A DNA stretch of 64,000 bases from Pseudomonadota bacterium (GCA_022567295.1 JADFHE010000014.1:1-64000), one strand, 5' to 3'. Shown: positions 21,357 through 30,769, counted from the first letter of the stretch. Notes: generated from the letters alone by a model not told the origin. Numbers and translations: made by a program.

Positions 21357-22178
21357 ATGACGGCTCGCCGTATTCCAACAAGAACACTAGTCGCTGTGTT
21401 GCTGGCGACGATAGCGGGATTGGTTGCACGCACCGTAATTCAGGGCCAGTTCACCAAAGCCGGAATATCCCCTGACATTGCAGCGGATGTCTCCTACCTG
21501 ATCGTTCCGGTCGTCCTCGCCTTGCTGCTCTTTCCGCTCTGGCGGACGGAGAGATCATTCCTCGCGAAGCAGTTTCACCGGGCGGACCTCAGCTATCGTG
21601 TGGTCGTGAATGCGATCGTTATCGGATTTATTATGCGATTCATTTGGTGGAGTCAGTTGATCGCTGGAGTCTCTTTCGGGATTTACTACTCGGCCGACCC
21701 TGGTGCGATTGTTGGACCGGTTTTTTCGTTCCGATGCGCAGCCCCTGATATTTTGGTACTGGGATTCGTCGTAATGGCGATTCTAGTGCCAGTTATCGAA
21801 GAGGTCGTGCATCGCGGCTACTTTTTGACCGCCTTTCGTCAGCGAGGATTTTTCGTTTCAATACTGATCTCGGCACTCATTTTCGCCGTCCTGCACCGGG
21901 TTGCCTCGCTGCCGTATGTGTTTCTGGCCGGCCTGGTTCTTGGAACGCAGTATTGGATTACTCGTTCTCTATGGTCGTCTGTGCTGACTCACGCGACGAT
22001 GAACGGCTTAGTCCAGATCGATTGGCGGTGTATGTCGGGACAATGGAATCCGCAAGCCGCTGACATACCGGTCGTGATACCGGGAGTCCTGGCGCTGGTA
22101 ACGCTCGCAGGCTGCCTTCTGACTCTTTATGTCCTGCTACGGAAAATGGCTACCGGGGCGCACGAGACGCCCCGGTAG
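21357..22178 (+). CDS. CPBP family intramembrane metalloprotease
   Basis: Membrane protein of the CAAX-protease/bacteriocin-processing (Abi, CPBP) family. The 273 residues contain about seven membrane helices and the three motifs: EEVVHRGYFLTAFR (EExxxR), FAVLH (FxxxH) and THATMNG (HxxxN). Members act in prenyl-protein processing, or in bacteriocin maturation or self-immunity. It faces a 62-aa double-glycine-leader peptide gene tail-to-tail, 7 bp apart, which makes a bacteriocin-related role plausible but unproven. The stop codon lies in a strong hairpin. Confidence 0.88.
   Translation: MTARRIPTRTLVAVLLATIAGLVARTVIQGQFTKAGISPDIAADVSYLIVPVVLALLLFPLWRTERSFLAKQFHRADLSYRVVVNAIVIGFIMRFIWWSQLIAGVSFGIYYSADPGAIVGPVFSFRCAAPDILVLGFVVMAILVPVIEEVVHRGYFLTAFRQRGFFVSILISALIFAVLHRVASLPYVFLAGLVLGTQYWITRSLWSSVLTHATMNGLVQIDWRCMSGQWNPQAADIPVVIPGVLALVTLAGCLLTLYVLLRKMATGAHETPR
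22151..22177. terminator. Bidirectional hairpin between the CPBP gene and the microcin-like gene
   Basis: TACCGGGGCG and CGCCCCGGTA form a perfect 10-bp stem with a CACGAGA loop, covering the last codons of the CPBP gene. It lies just past the end of the converging peptide gene. On the minus strand the stem is followed by a short ATTTT. The U-tract is weak in both directions, so intrinsic termination is plausible but not certain. Confidence 0.5.
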
Positions 22179-22185
22179 CGAATCG

Positions 22186-22374
22186 TCAAAGTGCGTTAGC
22201 CACGCGCTCAATGATATGCGAAGTTGCCGCTACCAAGCCTTCGTAAATGTTGATGAGATCGTCGCCAATCGTCGTCGTGTCGGAAACCCCGCCGTAGGTA
22301 TTTCCATCGCCCGAAGAACAATCGTCTCCGGCACCCGATACCATACTCATCTCGCTCATTGTAAGTTCTCGCAT
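22186..22374 (-). CDS. Double-glycine-leader peptide (microcin/class II bacteriocin-like precursor)
   Basis: A 62-residue peptide with a perfect AAGGAG six bases before the ATG. The first 15 residues, MRELTMSEMSMVSGA, match the GG-type leader pattern of microcin V and related peptides (M-R-x-L-T-x-x-E-x-x-x-V-S-G-G/A). Peptidase-domain ABC exporters cut such leaders after the small residue pair. The predicted 47-residue core starts GDDCSSGDGNTYGG, is Gly/Asp/Ser/Thr-rich with a single Cys, and ends in an amphipathic stretch (LINIYEGLVAATSHIIERVA). It is convergent with a CPBP protease and divergent from an outer-membrane protein. No exporter or immunity gene is recognisable nearby. Antibacterial activity is inference. 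Confidence 0.68.
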   Translation of the reverse strand: MRELTMSEMSMVSGAGDDCSSGDGNTYGGVSDTTTIGDDLINIYEGLVAATSHIIERVANAL

Positions 22375-22587
22375 TTCAATCTCCTTTTGATTCGCTGTAC
22401 GCGCGTCCTGCGCCATCTCAATCTAGCCCGCTGGTGACCGTAGCGCCGCACCCGAATCGGCGTAATTACTGCAGATTTGACATATTCCATCCTTCTTCCT
22501 CGCCCTGTGATGCGTCGCACAGCCGGAACCGTGACGGCCATATACGCTGCCACTAGCATATCTTGGCTTGGGCACATGGGAATTATC

Positions 22588-23259
22588 ATGAACAGATCAG
22601 TGATCAATGCAGCGCTTGTGGCGCTGGTTTTATCGGCGTCGGGCGCCGTGCACGCCGATTTTGGGATCGGAGCGAAAGCCGGAACACTAGGTCTGGGTCT
22701 TGAGGGACGCTGGAGTCCTTTGCCGTGGGTTGATGTACGCATAGGCGTGAACCAATTCGATTACGACGTTTCGGGATCGCTAGCTGGTATCGAGTACGAC
22801 TCTACACTTGCATTGGACACTTACTACGTGACCGGTAATTTTCGTTTTCCGCTGAGTCCGTTTCGTGTGACGGCCGGTGTATTCTCGAACGGCAACGAAC
22901 TGCAAATGACGAGTCAAGACACCGGTGGCGCCGACTTAACGATTGGCGGTATTTCCTTCTCGGCAGCCGATTTTGGTACTTTGCAAAGCACATCTTCTTT
23001 TGAAAAAACTTCGCCCTACCTGGGCTTTGGATACGATTTTGAAGTATTTGGCAAAGTCGGTTTGAATTTTGACCTGGGTGTGTTGTGGCAAGGCGAACCA
23101 TCCGTCTCCTTGACCGCCAGCGGCCTCGAATCGGCGCCGACGCAAGTTCAAGCATTGCTGATACCAGCTCTTGAAGCCGAGCGTCTCGAACTTGAAGGTG
23201 AAATCAGCGACTTCAAAGCCTGGCCGGTTATTTCGCTGGCCTTCATTTACAACTTCTAG
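22588..23259 (+). CDS. Putative outer-membrane beta-barrel protein
   Basis: Starting at MNRSVINAALVALVLSASGA gives a clear Sec signal cut at about A-V-H-A-D. The 223-residue product then alternates polar and hydrophobic residues (VRIGVNQFDYDV; YYVTGNFRFPL; VGLNFDLGVLWQGEPSVSL) and ends in aromatic Phe (AFIYNF), the usual barrel-assembly signal. GGGA lies upstream of the ATG; an alternative ATG lies 12 bp earlier. It is divergent from the microcin-like gene and its stop abuts the stop of the PLP decarboxylase gene. The exact family is not recognised. Confidence 0.75.
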   Translation: MNRSVINAALVALVLSASGAVHADFGIGAKAGTLGLGLEGRWSPLPWVDVRIGVNQFDYDVSGSLAGIEYDSTLALDTYYVTGNFRFPLSPFRVTAGVFSNGNELQMTSQDTGGADLTIGGISFSAADFGTLQSTSSFEKTSPYLGFGYDFEVFGKVGLNFDLGVLWQGEPSVSLTASGLESAPTQVQALLIPALEAERLELEGEISDFKAWPVISLAFIYNF

Positions 23260-24654
23260 TTAGCCGCGGCGATCCTTTTCGCGGTTTTTATGCCGCTGTG
23301 CGATCGCCAGGATCGCCTCGAGACTTCGATCGACATCATGTTCAGTCGTCGACCAGTTGCACACGCTGATTCGCATCGCCGTTTTTTGCTGCCATACCGT
23401 GACACCGCACCAGCAGGTGCCGTCATCCTGAATGTCCTCGATGATGCTGCGGTTCGTCGCATCATCGCCGAACGACACCAGGACCTGGTTCAGAACCACA
23501 TCGTTCAATACATCAAATCCAGCCTTACTCAATCCGTTAGCGAAGCGTCGTGCGTTACTACAGCATCGATCGATCATTTCGGCGACGCCCTGCCTGCCAA
23601 GTGATTTCAGGGCAGCCCATACGTCCACACCGCGCGCACGACGCGACAGTTCCGGAGTGAAGTCGGAGGGGTTCCGAAACTCAGTTTCTGTCATCAGGTA
23701 TTCGGCTGTTATCGCCATGGCGGACTTCAATGCTGCCGTATCACGTACGAAGGCGACGCCACTGTCGTATGGCACATTCAGCCATTTGTGAGCGTCGGTA
23801 GCCCACGAATCCGCCGCCGCAAAACCTGAGCATAGATGAGCGCGATTTGGCGATGCAGCCGCCCACAGACCGAATGCTCCATCAACATGCACCCAGGCGC
23901 CTTTGGGTTTGGCCAACTCGCAAATATCACCGACCGGGTCGAACGCGCCTGTATTGACGTTACCGGCCTGGGTGCAGATGATCGTCGGGCCGTTAATCGC
24001 AGGAAACCGGCTTGCGTCGATTCGACCCTGGCCATCGACTGGCGCCCTGACAACACGATTGCGCCCAAAACCGAGCAACCCCAGCGATTTGAATACTGTC
24101 GGGTGAGTTTCCTCTGAGACAATAATCGTTATGGGTGGTGCGCCAATCAAACCATCGGCTTCGACATTCCAGTCGATATCCCAATAGACACGATTGCGAG
24201 CCGCCGCTAATGCTGTGAAATTTGCAACGGTGGCACCGGTCACAAAGGAAGCGGCAGAGCCCTGTGGCAGACCGAATAGCTCGATCATCCAATCCATCGC
24301 GACGCGTTCGAGTGTGGACGTTGCTGGCGTAACCTCGTGCATGCCGACGTTCTGATCCCATGCCGTAGTAAGCCAGTTCGTAGCGACGGTTACGGGTAAC
24401 GACCCGCCGATGACGAATCCAAAATAGCGCGGACCTGCCATCGTGACGGTCGCCGGGGAACCGACCTCATCCAGAATCGCCAGCACCTCATTATCGTCAG
24501 TACCGGCCTCAGGCATTGGCTCGATAAATCGCTCGACACCGGCGATAGCTTCGCGTGACGGCGCGACATGACGCTCCGCAGCGTTTTCTCTGTAGTCTGC
24601 ACCGCGCGCCGCTGCATCGATCAACAGGCTGCGAATTTTCGAATTGTCAGGCAT
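23260..24654 (-). CDS. PLP-dependent group II decarboxylase (aromatic amino acid type)
   Basis: Cytoplasmic pyridoxal-phosphate enzyme of the glutamate/aromatic-L-amino-acid decarboxylase group. The 464 residues include GPRYFGFVIGGSLPV, FVTGATVANFTALAAARNRV, WVHVDGAFGLWAAAS and the cofactor-binding lysine in SWATDAHKWLNVPYDSG. The substrate cannot be told from motifs. The start overlaps the upstream MFS gene by 8 nt, so the two are co-transcribed. A decarboxylase with a transporter could form an amino-acid/amine uptake and conversion module; that link is inferred. Confidence 0.88.
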   Translation of the reverse strand: MPDNSKIRSLLIDAAARGADYRENAAERHVAPSREAIAGVERFIEPMPEAGTDDNEVLAILDEVGSPATVTMAGPRYFGFVIGGSLPVTVATNWLTTAWDQNVGMHEVTPATSTLERVAMDWMIELFGLPQGSAASFVTGATVANFTALAAARNRVYWDIDWNVEADGLIGAPPITIIVSEETHPTVFKSLGLLGFGRNRVVRAPVDGQGRIDASRFPAINGPTIICTQAGNVNTGAFDPVGDICELAKPKGAWVHVDGAFGLWAAASPNRAHLCSGFAAADSWATDAHKWLNVPYDSGVAFVRDTAALKSAMAITAEYLMTETEFRNPSDFTPELSRRARGVDVWAALKSLGRQGVAEMIDRCCSNARRFANGLSKAGFDVLNDVVLNQVLVSFGDDATNRSIIEDIQDDGTCWCGVTVWQQKTAMRISVCNWSTTEHDVDRSLEAILAIAQRHKNREKDRRG

Positions 24655-25840
24655 TAGCTGGGCCTTGACGATGCAATTGCGGGTTTCCCCTTAAGACGAC
24701 AAGAGCAATACAAATCACGATCAGGAAGGGTATGGGAATTAACATCAGCGTACTCCAGCCATAGAAGTACATGACCGTGCCCGCCAGAAGCGATGCCGTC
24801 GCCGATGTACCGAACACCATAAATTCATTTACAGCCTGAGCACGATATCGTTCGGCCATACTGTACGTGTACGTCAACATTGTTGTGCCACCGACGTACA
24901 GGAAATTCCATCCAACGCCGAGCAGTACCAGGGCCCACCAATAGTGCAACACCGAGTGACCTTGCAGTCCGATGATTGATGCAGCAAACAGGCCCAGGGC
25001 GCCGACGAACATTAATTTCGCGACGCCGACCTTTTCAATGAGGAATCCGGTTACCAGAGACGGCAAGTACATACCCAGTACGTGTGCACGAATAACACTG
25101 GCGGTTTGCTCGAGCGAGATTTGATCATTGACGTGCATGCTGAGTGGCGTTGCTGTCATGATCAACGTCATTAGTCCAAAGCCGGTAGCCGCACCGAGCA
25201 CGGCAACAATGAAAACTGGTTGACGTGCGACCTCACCGATTGATCGGTGCGACTCAACTACATCGTCCTCACTTTGATCCTTTGCTGCATCCATCGTTAG
25301 GAAAAGCAGTGCCTGCAAGATAAACATCGCAGCAAGTACCATCATCGTGCCGGCATACGGTATGTCCTCGATCCAGAACTGCCCTCGCGTCGCAAGTTCT
25401 TTGCCGACAAATGCGGCACCGATTGATCCGGTAAGAACAAGTGAAACCGCACGCGGCACGTGTTCAGCCGCTACGCTTTCCGCAGCAGCGTAGCGATACT
25501 GATACGTAAACGCCATGTTGATACCGAACAACATCACCGCAATGTTGTACAGCAGGAAACTGGACTCACGAAGTGCGACTACAGCGATGACCAACGCTAC
25601 AACCGCGGACAACGACGCCAATGAAAAACTCTTACGTCTGCCGATCTTGCGCATCAACATTGTCGCAGGAACGGTAGTGGCTGCCACGGCTATGACCATG
25701 ACAGAAAGCGGTAATGTGGCAAACGCTTTGTTGCTGGTCAGCTCGGACCCGATGATTCCGCCCAGAGTCACCATGACGATAGAGCCCGTCGCCGAAATCA
25801 GCTGACAAAAAACGAGAACAACGAGATTACGAACTTGCAT
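24647..25840 (-). CDS. MFS family transporter
   Basis: A 397-residue inner-membrane protein with about twelve membrane helices and a central charged loop (DAAKDQSEDDVVESHRS). Between helices 2 and 3 it has the loop signature MLMRKIGRRKSF, a G-R-R-K variant of the MFS motif. It is translationally coupled to the downstream PLP decarboxylase gene by an 8-nt overlap. The substrate is unknown; coupling suggests an amino acid, amine or decarboxylation product. Confidence 0.85.
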   Translation of the reverse strand: MQVRNLVVLVFCQLISATGSIVMVTLGGIIGSELTSNKAFATLPLSVMVIAVAATTVPATMLMRKIGRRKSFSLASLSAVVALVIAVVALRESSFLLYNIAVMLFGINMAFTYQYRYAAAESVAAEHVPRAVSLVLTGSIGAAFVGKELATRGQFWIEDIPYAGTMMVLAAMFILQALLFLTMDAAKDQSEDDVVESHRSIGEVARQPVFIVAVLGAATGFGLMTLIMTATPLSMHVNDQISLEQTASVIRAHVLGMYLPSLVTGFLIEKVGVAKLMFVGALGLFAASIIGLQGHSVLHYWWALVLLGVGWNFLYVGGTTMLTYTYSMAERYRAQAVNEFMVFGTSATASLLAGTVMYFYGWSTLMLIPIPFLIVICIALVVLRGNPQLHRQGPANA

Positions 25841-25892
25841 TCACTGCGCCGATGAGGATCATGGAGGCGCATTTTCACACATTGGAGGCAAC

Positions 25893-26318
25893 GTGGACAC
25901 TCTCGACATTTCGGACGACATTCGAATTCCGATGTCCGAGATTCAGATGACGGCCGTCCGCTCACAAGGCGCGGGCGGGCAAAGCGTCAATAAAATTGCC
26001 ACCGCCATTCATCTACGATTCGACGCTCAGAACAGCGACAACATTCCGGACCGAATCAAGTTCAGATTGTCGCTGTCGTCCGATCACAGAATCACCGGCG
26101 ACGGCGTCATTGTAATCAAATCACAGGCACACAGAAGTCAGGAGCGAAACCGGCAGGCGGCCCTCAGCCGCCTGACGGAATTGATCAGGATCACGATGCA
26201 CGAACCAAAGCGACGCATTAAGACCAAGCCCGGCAAGAAAGTGAAGCAGAAACGGCTTGACGAAAAAAGCCGGCGCGGCGAAGTTAAGAAATCACGGCAA
26301 CAAATCGTCGACGACTAG
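25893..26318 (+). CDS. arfB: ArfB (YaeJ)-like peptidyl-tRNA hydrolase for stalled ribosomes
   Basis: Rescues ribosomes stalled without a stop codon. The GGQ catalytic motif lies in VRSQGAGGQSVNKIATAIHLRFD, and the family I-K-S-Q-x-x-R-S-Q-x-x-N-R core is present (IKSQAHRSQERNRQAAL). The C-terminal tail is Lys/Arg-rich (KRRIKTKPGKKVKQKRL), as needed to enter the empty mRNA channel. The 141 residues start at a GTG with TTGGAGGC upstream. It overlaps the converging CadC-like gene by 4 nt at its stop. Confidence 0.93.
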   Translation: MDTLDISDDIRIPMSEIQMTAVRSQGAGGQSVNKIATAIHLRFDAQNSDNIPDRIKFRLSLSSDHRITGDGVIVIKSQAHRSQERNRQAALSRLTELIRITMHEPKRRIKTKPGKKVKQKRLDEKSRRGEVKKSRQQIVDD

Positions 26319-28216
26319 TTTTTCGACGATAAATCCGCTCCGCAAATCACGCTGTCCTCGGACCATTCGCAGCCGGCACTTTCCCAGTAGTCGAGAACTC
26401 TCAGGCGTTCAAGCAAAGGCATGAATTCCGGGTGTTGGCGAAGAGCCCGCAACTCGGGAATAAACAGCAGGTCCATCTCGAAAATTTCGCCTGGTTGTTC
26501 GAGCAATCTCGCAACACCCATCGCGCCATCAAGGTCGCCCAGGATTGCACGAGCGACAAACTCGATAAACGGCTCCACCTGGCGCTCGGCAGCAGCTACA
26601 TCAAGCGCTTGCAATGCTTCAGGCACTCGTGAGGAATCTGCCATCGCAGCAAATAAGGGATCGATCCAATCGGTGCGGGCGCCAAACATTTTGATGCCGG
26701 AAATCGTCTCATTGCGCGCCTTGTCGATCTGCCCGTCTCTTGCCAACAGTAGCGCGTAGCCAATTAGATGTGTCGAGCCACCCCATCCCAGGTCTATTGA
26801 TCGCGTAAAATATTCGTACGCATTTTTTCGGTCATCAACCCACGTATACGCAAGCGCAAGCCGGCTATTCAAAAGGCCCGAGCTCGGATCTATCTTGACC
26901 GCTCTTTGTACAAGCTCCAATGCGTCATCGAGTCGCCCTACGCTCGCGAGCATCCGCGAATACCAGTTGAACGCGTTCGAATCTACGACGTCGGCATTAA
27001 CGGCTCTGAAATATGCCTGCTCCGATTCAGCCCAACGTTTTTCCTTGTGGTAGACGTAGCCATATATGGCGCCGGCAGCGTCCTCAATGATCGGATCGAG
27101 CTTAATTCCTTGTTCCACAGTTTCGCGCGCGCGTCGATTCATCTCTTCCAGCGGCGCGTGGCGGTAGTCGACCATGAGGGCGTAGGCAGTCGCCAGCGCG
27201 AGATACGAGGGGCCGTAATGATCGTCGCGGCGAATTGCGGTCTCAAAGAGCTCGATCGACTGTTCCAGGTTTCCCGGATCGCCGCGACGCTCCAATGCAT
27301 ACATTCCGCGCATGTAGCTATCGTAAGCGTCACTTTCCGGGCGATGGCCTTTGATTAACGCCGGCGACAAATTGTCTCCCAGATCGGATCTGACAGTCTT
27401 CGACAATTTCTCTTGTAATGAGAACAAGTCGGCAGCTGTTCCGTCCACAGTTTCCGAAAATACAACCTCTCCACGTTTCGAAATTTCATAACTGATTTTG
27501 AGGATATTGCCGTCTCGCTGCATCGATCCGATCAGCACGCTCTCGACACCCAGAAGTTTCGCAATTTCTTCCGATTCCATTTCATATCTAACCCGGCTGC
27601 GCTTGACGATGAAGTCCTTCATTCCATGCAGCGCCTGAACAAGCGCAAATTGAAACGCGGACACAATGTATTCATCGTCTTCCACGCCGCTCAGATTCTC
27701 GAAGGGTAAAACCGCGATTGACTTGACAGGAGGCGGTAGCTGCTGTGGCTGCATTTCCGGCCCCGGCGGCCCGATGAACCAGACTATTGCGACAATAGCG
27801 ACCGCAAGAAAGGCTACCATGGGTTTCCAACGCCGCAGGTTCGGACCGGTCTCAGGCACTGGTGCAGGCACGGGATCCGGGCGCTGGTGCAGTTCCACTC
27901 GCTGCTTTAGCCGGTAGCCGCGCCTCTGCAGCGTTTCAACGAGCTGCCGATTCTCGCTATCGTCCAGATGACGACGCAGTTGATAGACACAGCGTGTAAT
28001 CGGCTCATCCGCAGTAGGACGGCCGTCCCAGACTTCGTCAATCAGTTCCTGCTTGGTAACCAGATTTGTGTCGCGCTTCGCGAGCGCAATCAGTACAGCG
28101 AACACTTTGGGTTCCGGCCGCTCTTCCTGATCTCCACGGCGAAATACTCCCTTGCCCGGCAGAATGTCCCAATCCCCGAGCGTGAATCCTTCCTGAAGTT
28201 CTTCTTCTGTCGGCAT
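26315..28216 (-). CDS. CadC-like membrane-anchored winged-helix regulator with TPR domain
   Basis: Residues about 8-105 form an OmpR/PhoB-type DNA-binding winged helix (LTTE-like RRYGYRL variant: ETLQRRGYRLKQRVEL). A membrane helix follows at about 132-150 (MVAFLAVAIVAIVWFIG). The periplasmic part starts with a TolB-N/FlgO-like segment (KSIAVLPFENLSG) and continues with several tetratricopeptide repeats (AEQAYFRAVNAD, ALELVQRAVKIDPSSG). The 633-residue architecture matches ToxR/CadC-type one-component sensors of gammaproteobacteria. Its signal and targets are unknown. It diverges from the RHH pair, which could be a target. Confidence 0.85.
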   Translation of the reverse strand: MPTEEELQEGFTLGDWDILPGKGVFRRGDQEERPEPKVFAVLIALAKRDTNLVTKQELIDEVWDGRPTADEPITRCVYQLRRHLDDSENRQLVETLQRRGYRLKQRVELHQRPDPVPAPVPETGPNLRRWKPMVAFLAVAIVAIVWFIGPPGPEMQPQQLPPPVKSIAVLPFENLSGVEDDEYIVSAFQFALVQALHGMKDFIVKRSRVRYEMESEEIAKLLGVESVLIGSMQRDGNILKISYEISKRGEVVFSETVDGTAADLFSLQEKLSKTVRSDLGDNLSPALIKGHRPESDAYDSYMRGMYALERRGDPGNLEQSIELFETAIRRDDHYGPSYLALATAYALMVDYRHAPLEEMNRRARETVEQGIKLDPIIEDAAGAIYGYVYHKEKRWAESEQAYFRAVNADVVDSNAFNWYSRMLASVGRLDDALELVQRAVKIDPSSGLLNSRLALAYTWVDDRKNAYEYFTRSIDLGWGGSTHLIGYALLLARDGQIDKARNETISGIKMFGARTDWIDPLFAAMADSSRVPEALQALDVAAAERQVEPFIEFVARAILGDLDGAMGVARLLEQPGEIFEMDLLFIPELRALRQHPEFMPLLERLRVLDYWESAGCEWSEDSVICGADLSSKN

Positions 28217-28309
28217 CCGGGCCGCCCCTTTTGAGACACCACGCTGTGGTGCGTCTACTGCACCCGAACATTAGCGGGAAAGTTGAACTTGCACACCAAT
28301 TAGTACATT

Positions 28310-28331
28310 GTTACCATGTTACCTATTTACC
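28310..28331. promoter_or_regulatory. Three TTACC direct repeats, 8-bp period, before the RHH gene
   Basis: TTACC occurs at 28311, 28319 and 28327, an exact 8-bp spacing; the first two copies extend to GTTACC. The run ends 19 bp before the GTG of a ribbon-helix-helix-like gene. RHH regulators such as MetJ and CopG bind tandem sites with this kind of spacing. A TTGCAC (28289) and TACCAT (28312) pair 17 bp apart could be the promoter, placing the repeats over the -10 box. Autoregulation is inferred. Confidence 0.5.
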
Positions 28332-28349
28332 ACCAATGAGATCGAGAAC

Positions 28350-28604
28350 GTGCCGAAAAACATGGTGAAGAGGACCCAGACGGGTGTTCGCATCGAATCT
28401 TCCTTGCTCAAGGTCCTCAAGGGTGTTGCGGAATACGCTGAAATTTCGTTGGGCGATCTCCTGGAGGGCATCGTATTGCACGCCTTCGAGGGTAAGGCGC
28501 CCTTTTCGCCTGAAACACGGCAAGTCATTGAGCAACTAAAGGCCGTTTACGGTTGCGAGTTAACTGCGTCCGACAGCCATCAGATGGTGGAGTCTGAATC
28601 ATGA
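28350..28604 (+). CDS. Ribbon-helix-helix-like small DNA-binding protein
   Basis: The reading from the GTG at 28350 gives 84 residues (MPKNMVKRTQTGVRIESS...). An internal ATG at 28362 is an alternative start. The pattern is a short strand (TGVRIE), a helix (SSLLKVLKGVAEYAEI) and a second helix (SLGDLLEGIVLHAFEG), which fits the RHH fold. A C-terminal extension of about 30 residues follows. It overlaps the next gene by 4 nt (ATGA), so the two are translated together. The fold is inferred by eye. Confidence 0.65.
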   Translation: MPKNMVKRTQTGVRIESSLLKVLKGVAEYAEISLGDLLEGIVLHAFEGKAPFSPETRQVIEQLKAVYGCELTASDSHQMVESES

Positions 28605-29014
28605 ACGCCATCGCTTACCCTGAGGTCACAATTGAAAAATTCGAAGCAAGCGATATCGACCCCGATCATTTCGATCACGAGGCGCATGTTTACATCGGTT
28701 GGTTGTACGTTCGCGAATACGAACTCCCAGAAGCCCTGGCGAAGTTTGATGCGGGGCTGAAGCGGCTGGTCATCAAGCTAAGTGCCGAGGGCAAATACCA
28801 TGCGACCATCACCTGGTTTTTCCTGTTTCTGATCAGTGAGCGCTGCGAAGCAGACGAGCCCTGGCACGACTTCAAGCGGCGCAATGCGGATATCGTAGGG
28901 GGCAGCAGGGATGTATTGTCTCGTTACTACAGTGACGCTTATCTGTTCTCGGATCGTGCCCGGGAGCGATTTTTGCTCCCGGACAAAATCCCAAATCCGG
29001 ATCTTGCAGCTTAG
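28601..29014 (+). CDS. Conserved hypothetical protein, partner of the RHH gene
   Basis: A 137-residue soluble, acidic and aromatic-rich protein without signal or membrane segments. I recall similar hypothetical proteins with the pattern H-V-x-x-x-W-L-Y-x-R-E-x-x-L-P-E-A-L, here [40 protein letters not shown] and [19 protein letters not shown] follow. No catalytic motif is known to me. It is co-translated with the RHH-like gene and its stop overlaps that of fhs by 4 nt. An antitoxin-toxin arrangement is conceivable but unsupported. Confidence 0.7.
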   Translation: MNAIAYPEVTIEKFEASDIDPDHFDHEAHVYIGWLYVREYELPEALAKFDAGLKRLVIKLSAEGKYHATITWFFLFLISERCEADEPWHDFKRRNADIVGGSRDVLSRYYSDAYLFSDRARERFLLPDKIPNPDLAA

Positions 29015-30687
29015 AACAGACCTTCGATACGCCCTTTTGCATTTACGCGAATAGCATCGGCTGCCGGAACTCGTGGCAATCCAGGCATGGTCATGATGTC
29101 GCCGCAGACGACGACAACGAACTCTGCACCTGCAGCCAGACGAATTTCGCGAATCGGTACGACGTGTCCCGATGGCGCCCCGAGCAAGTTCGGATCCGTC
29201 GAGAAACTGAATTGGGTTTTCGCCATGCAGATCGGGTATTTCGAATATCCTTCGCGCTCGAATTTCGCGAACTGGTCCCGGACTTTCTTATCGGCGATGA
29301 TGTCGTCGGCCCCGTATATCTCGCGGGCGATTGTCGCTGCCTTGTCCCACAGCGACAGGTCATCGTTATATAAAGTCCGAAACTGGGCAGAGCCGCCGTC
29401 ACACAGTTCGACAACATGCTCGGCCAACTCCGTCGCGCCTTTACCGCCATCAGCCCAGTGTGTGCACTTAAACGCTTTAATGTGGTATTTCTCGCAGAAC
29501 TCTTGCACAACCTGAACTTCGGCGTCGGTGTCAGCGGTGAAATGGTTGATCGCAACGGTGACAGGCACGCCGAACTTGCCCAGGTTTCTGATGTGACGCT
29601 CGAGGTTCTTGCAGCCGTCACGCAGCGCCTCAACGTTTTCGTTGCTGAGATTATCCCTGGCGACGCCGCCCTGCATCTTGAGCGCTCTGACGGTCGCCAC
29701 AAGCACGACGGCATCGGGCGACAGCCCGGCTTTACGGCATTTGATATTAAAGAATTTTTCAGCCCCAAGATCGGCGCCGAAGCCAGCTTCCGTGACAATA
29801 TAGTCAGCCAGTTTCAGCGCCGTTTTGGTCGCGATCACGGAATTACAGCCGTGTGCAATGTTGGCGAACGGACCACCATGCATGAACGCAGGGTTGTTTT
29901 CCATCGTCTGCACGAGATTCGGCTGAAACGCGTCACGTAACAATGCGGTCATCGAGCCCTGTGCGTTCAATTCGCGAACGGTAACCGGTGCATTCTCACG
30001 TGTGTAGCCGAGCACAATGTTTGCGAGCCGGGTTTCGAGGTCGGCAAGGTCGGTGGCGAGGCAGAAAATTGCCATAACCTCTGACGCCACGGTGATGTCG
30101 AATCCTGCTTCGCGAACGACGCCGTTGTGATAACCACCGAGGCCGGACGTCACCGTGCGTAACGCGCGGTCATTCATATCAACAACACGACGCCAGGTCA
30201 CTCGCCGCGGATCAATATTCAACTGATTGGCCCAGTGCATGTGATTGTCAATCAGCGCTGCGAGCAGATTATTTGCGGCACCAACCGCATGAAAATCACC
30301 CGTGAAGTGCAAGTTGATATCGGTCATCGGCACGACCTGCGCGTAGCCACCGCCAGCGGCGCCGCCTTTCATTCCAAAGCACGGACCAAGACTGGGCTCA
30401 CGCAAACAAATAACGGCTTTCCTGCCGATGAGATTCAGCCCATCGCCCAGGCCGACCGTCGTAGTGGTCTTGCCCTCTCCTGCCGGTGTCGGGGATACCG
30501 CGGTGACGAGGATAAGTTTGCCGTCTTTCACCTTACCGTTTGCTTTGATGAAATCAGCACTGATCTTGGCCTTGTCGTGACCGTAGGGAATCAATGCATC
30601 AGCAGGAATATTGAGCTTTTTCGCTATTTCCTGAATGGGTAGAACATTCGCCGCCTGTGCGATTTCGATATCACTTTTAACTGCCAC
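29011..30687 (-). CDS. fhs: Formate-tetrahydrofolate ligase
   Basis: ATP-dependent synthesis of 10-formyltetrahydrofolate from formate, feeding one-carbon metabolism. The 558-residue reading from the GTG at 30687 ([18 protein letters not shown]) has AAGGGCG upstream and the family length; the longer reading would enter the repeat array. Key features are the P-loop [58 protein letters not shown] and [16 protein letters not shown]. It diverges from fic; the repeat array begins 82 bp before its start codon and could affect its promoter. Confidence 0.97.
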   Translation of the reverse strand: MAVKSDIEIAQAANVLPIQEIAKKLNIPADALIPYGHDKAKISADFIKANGKVKDGKLILVTAVSPTPAGEGKTTTTVGLGDGLNLIGRKAVICLREPSLGPCFGMKGGAAGGGYAQVVPMTDINLHFTGDFHAVGAANNLLAALIDNHMHWANQLNIDPRRVTWRRVVDMNDRALRTVTSGLGGYHNGVVREAGFDITVASEVMAIFCLATDLADLETRLANIVLGYTRENAPVTVRELNAQGSMTALLRDAFQPNLVQTMENNPAFMHGGPFANIAHGCNSVIATKTALKLADYIVTEAGFGADLGAEKFFNIKCRKAGLSPDAVVLVATVRALKMQGGVARDNLSNENVEALRDGCKNLERHIRNLGKFGVPVTVAINHFTADTDAEVQVVQEFCEKYHIKAFKCTHWADGGKGATELAEHVVELCDGGSAQFRTLYNDDLSLWDKAATIAREIYGADDIIADKKVRDQFAKFEREGYSKYPICMAKTQFSFSTDPNLLGAPSGHVVPIREIRLAAGAEFVVVVCGDIMTMPGLPRVPAADAIRVNAKGRIEGLF

Positions 30688-30769
30688 TTCACGCCCTTTA
30701 CATGGATTGCTATCGGATTTGGCAGCGGAGTCTATAGGAATTTTCGAGATGCCACGAATTCCTGGCCGA

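Noticed and set aside
28350-29014. Firm call of a toxin-antitoxin system
   Set aside because: Only the RHH-like first gene, the overlap and the operator repeats fit; the second protein has no toxin motif that I recognise.
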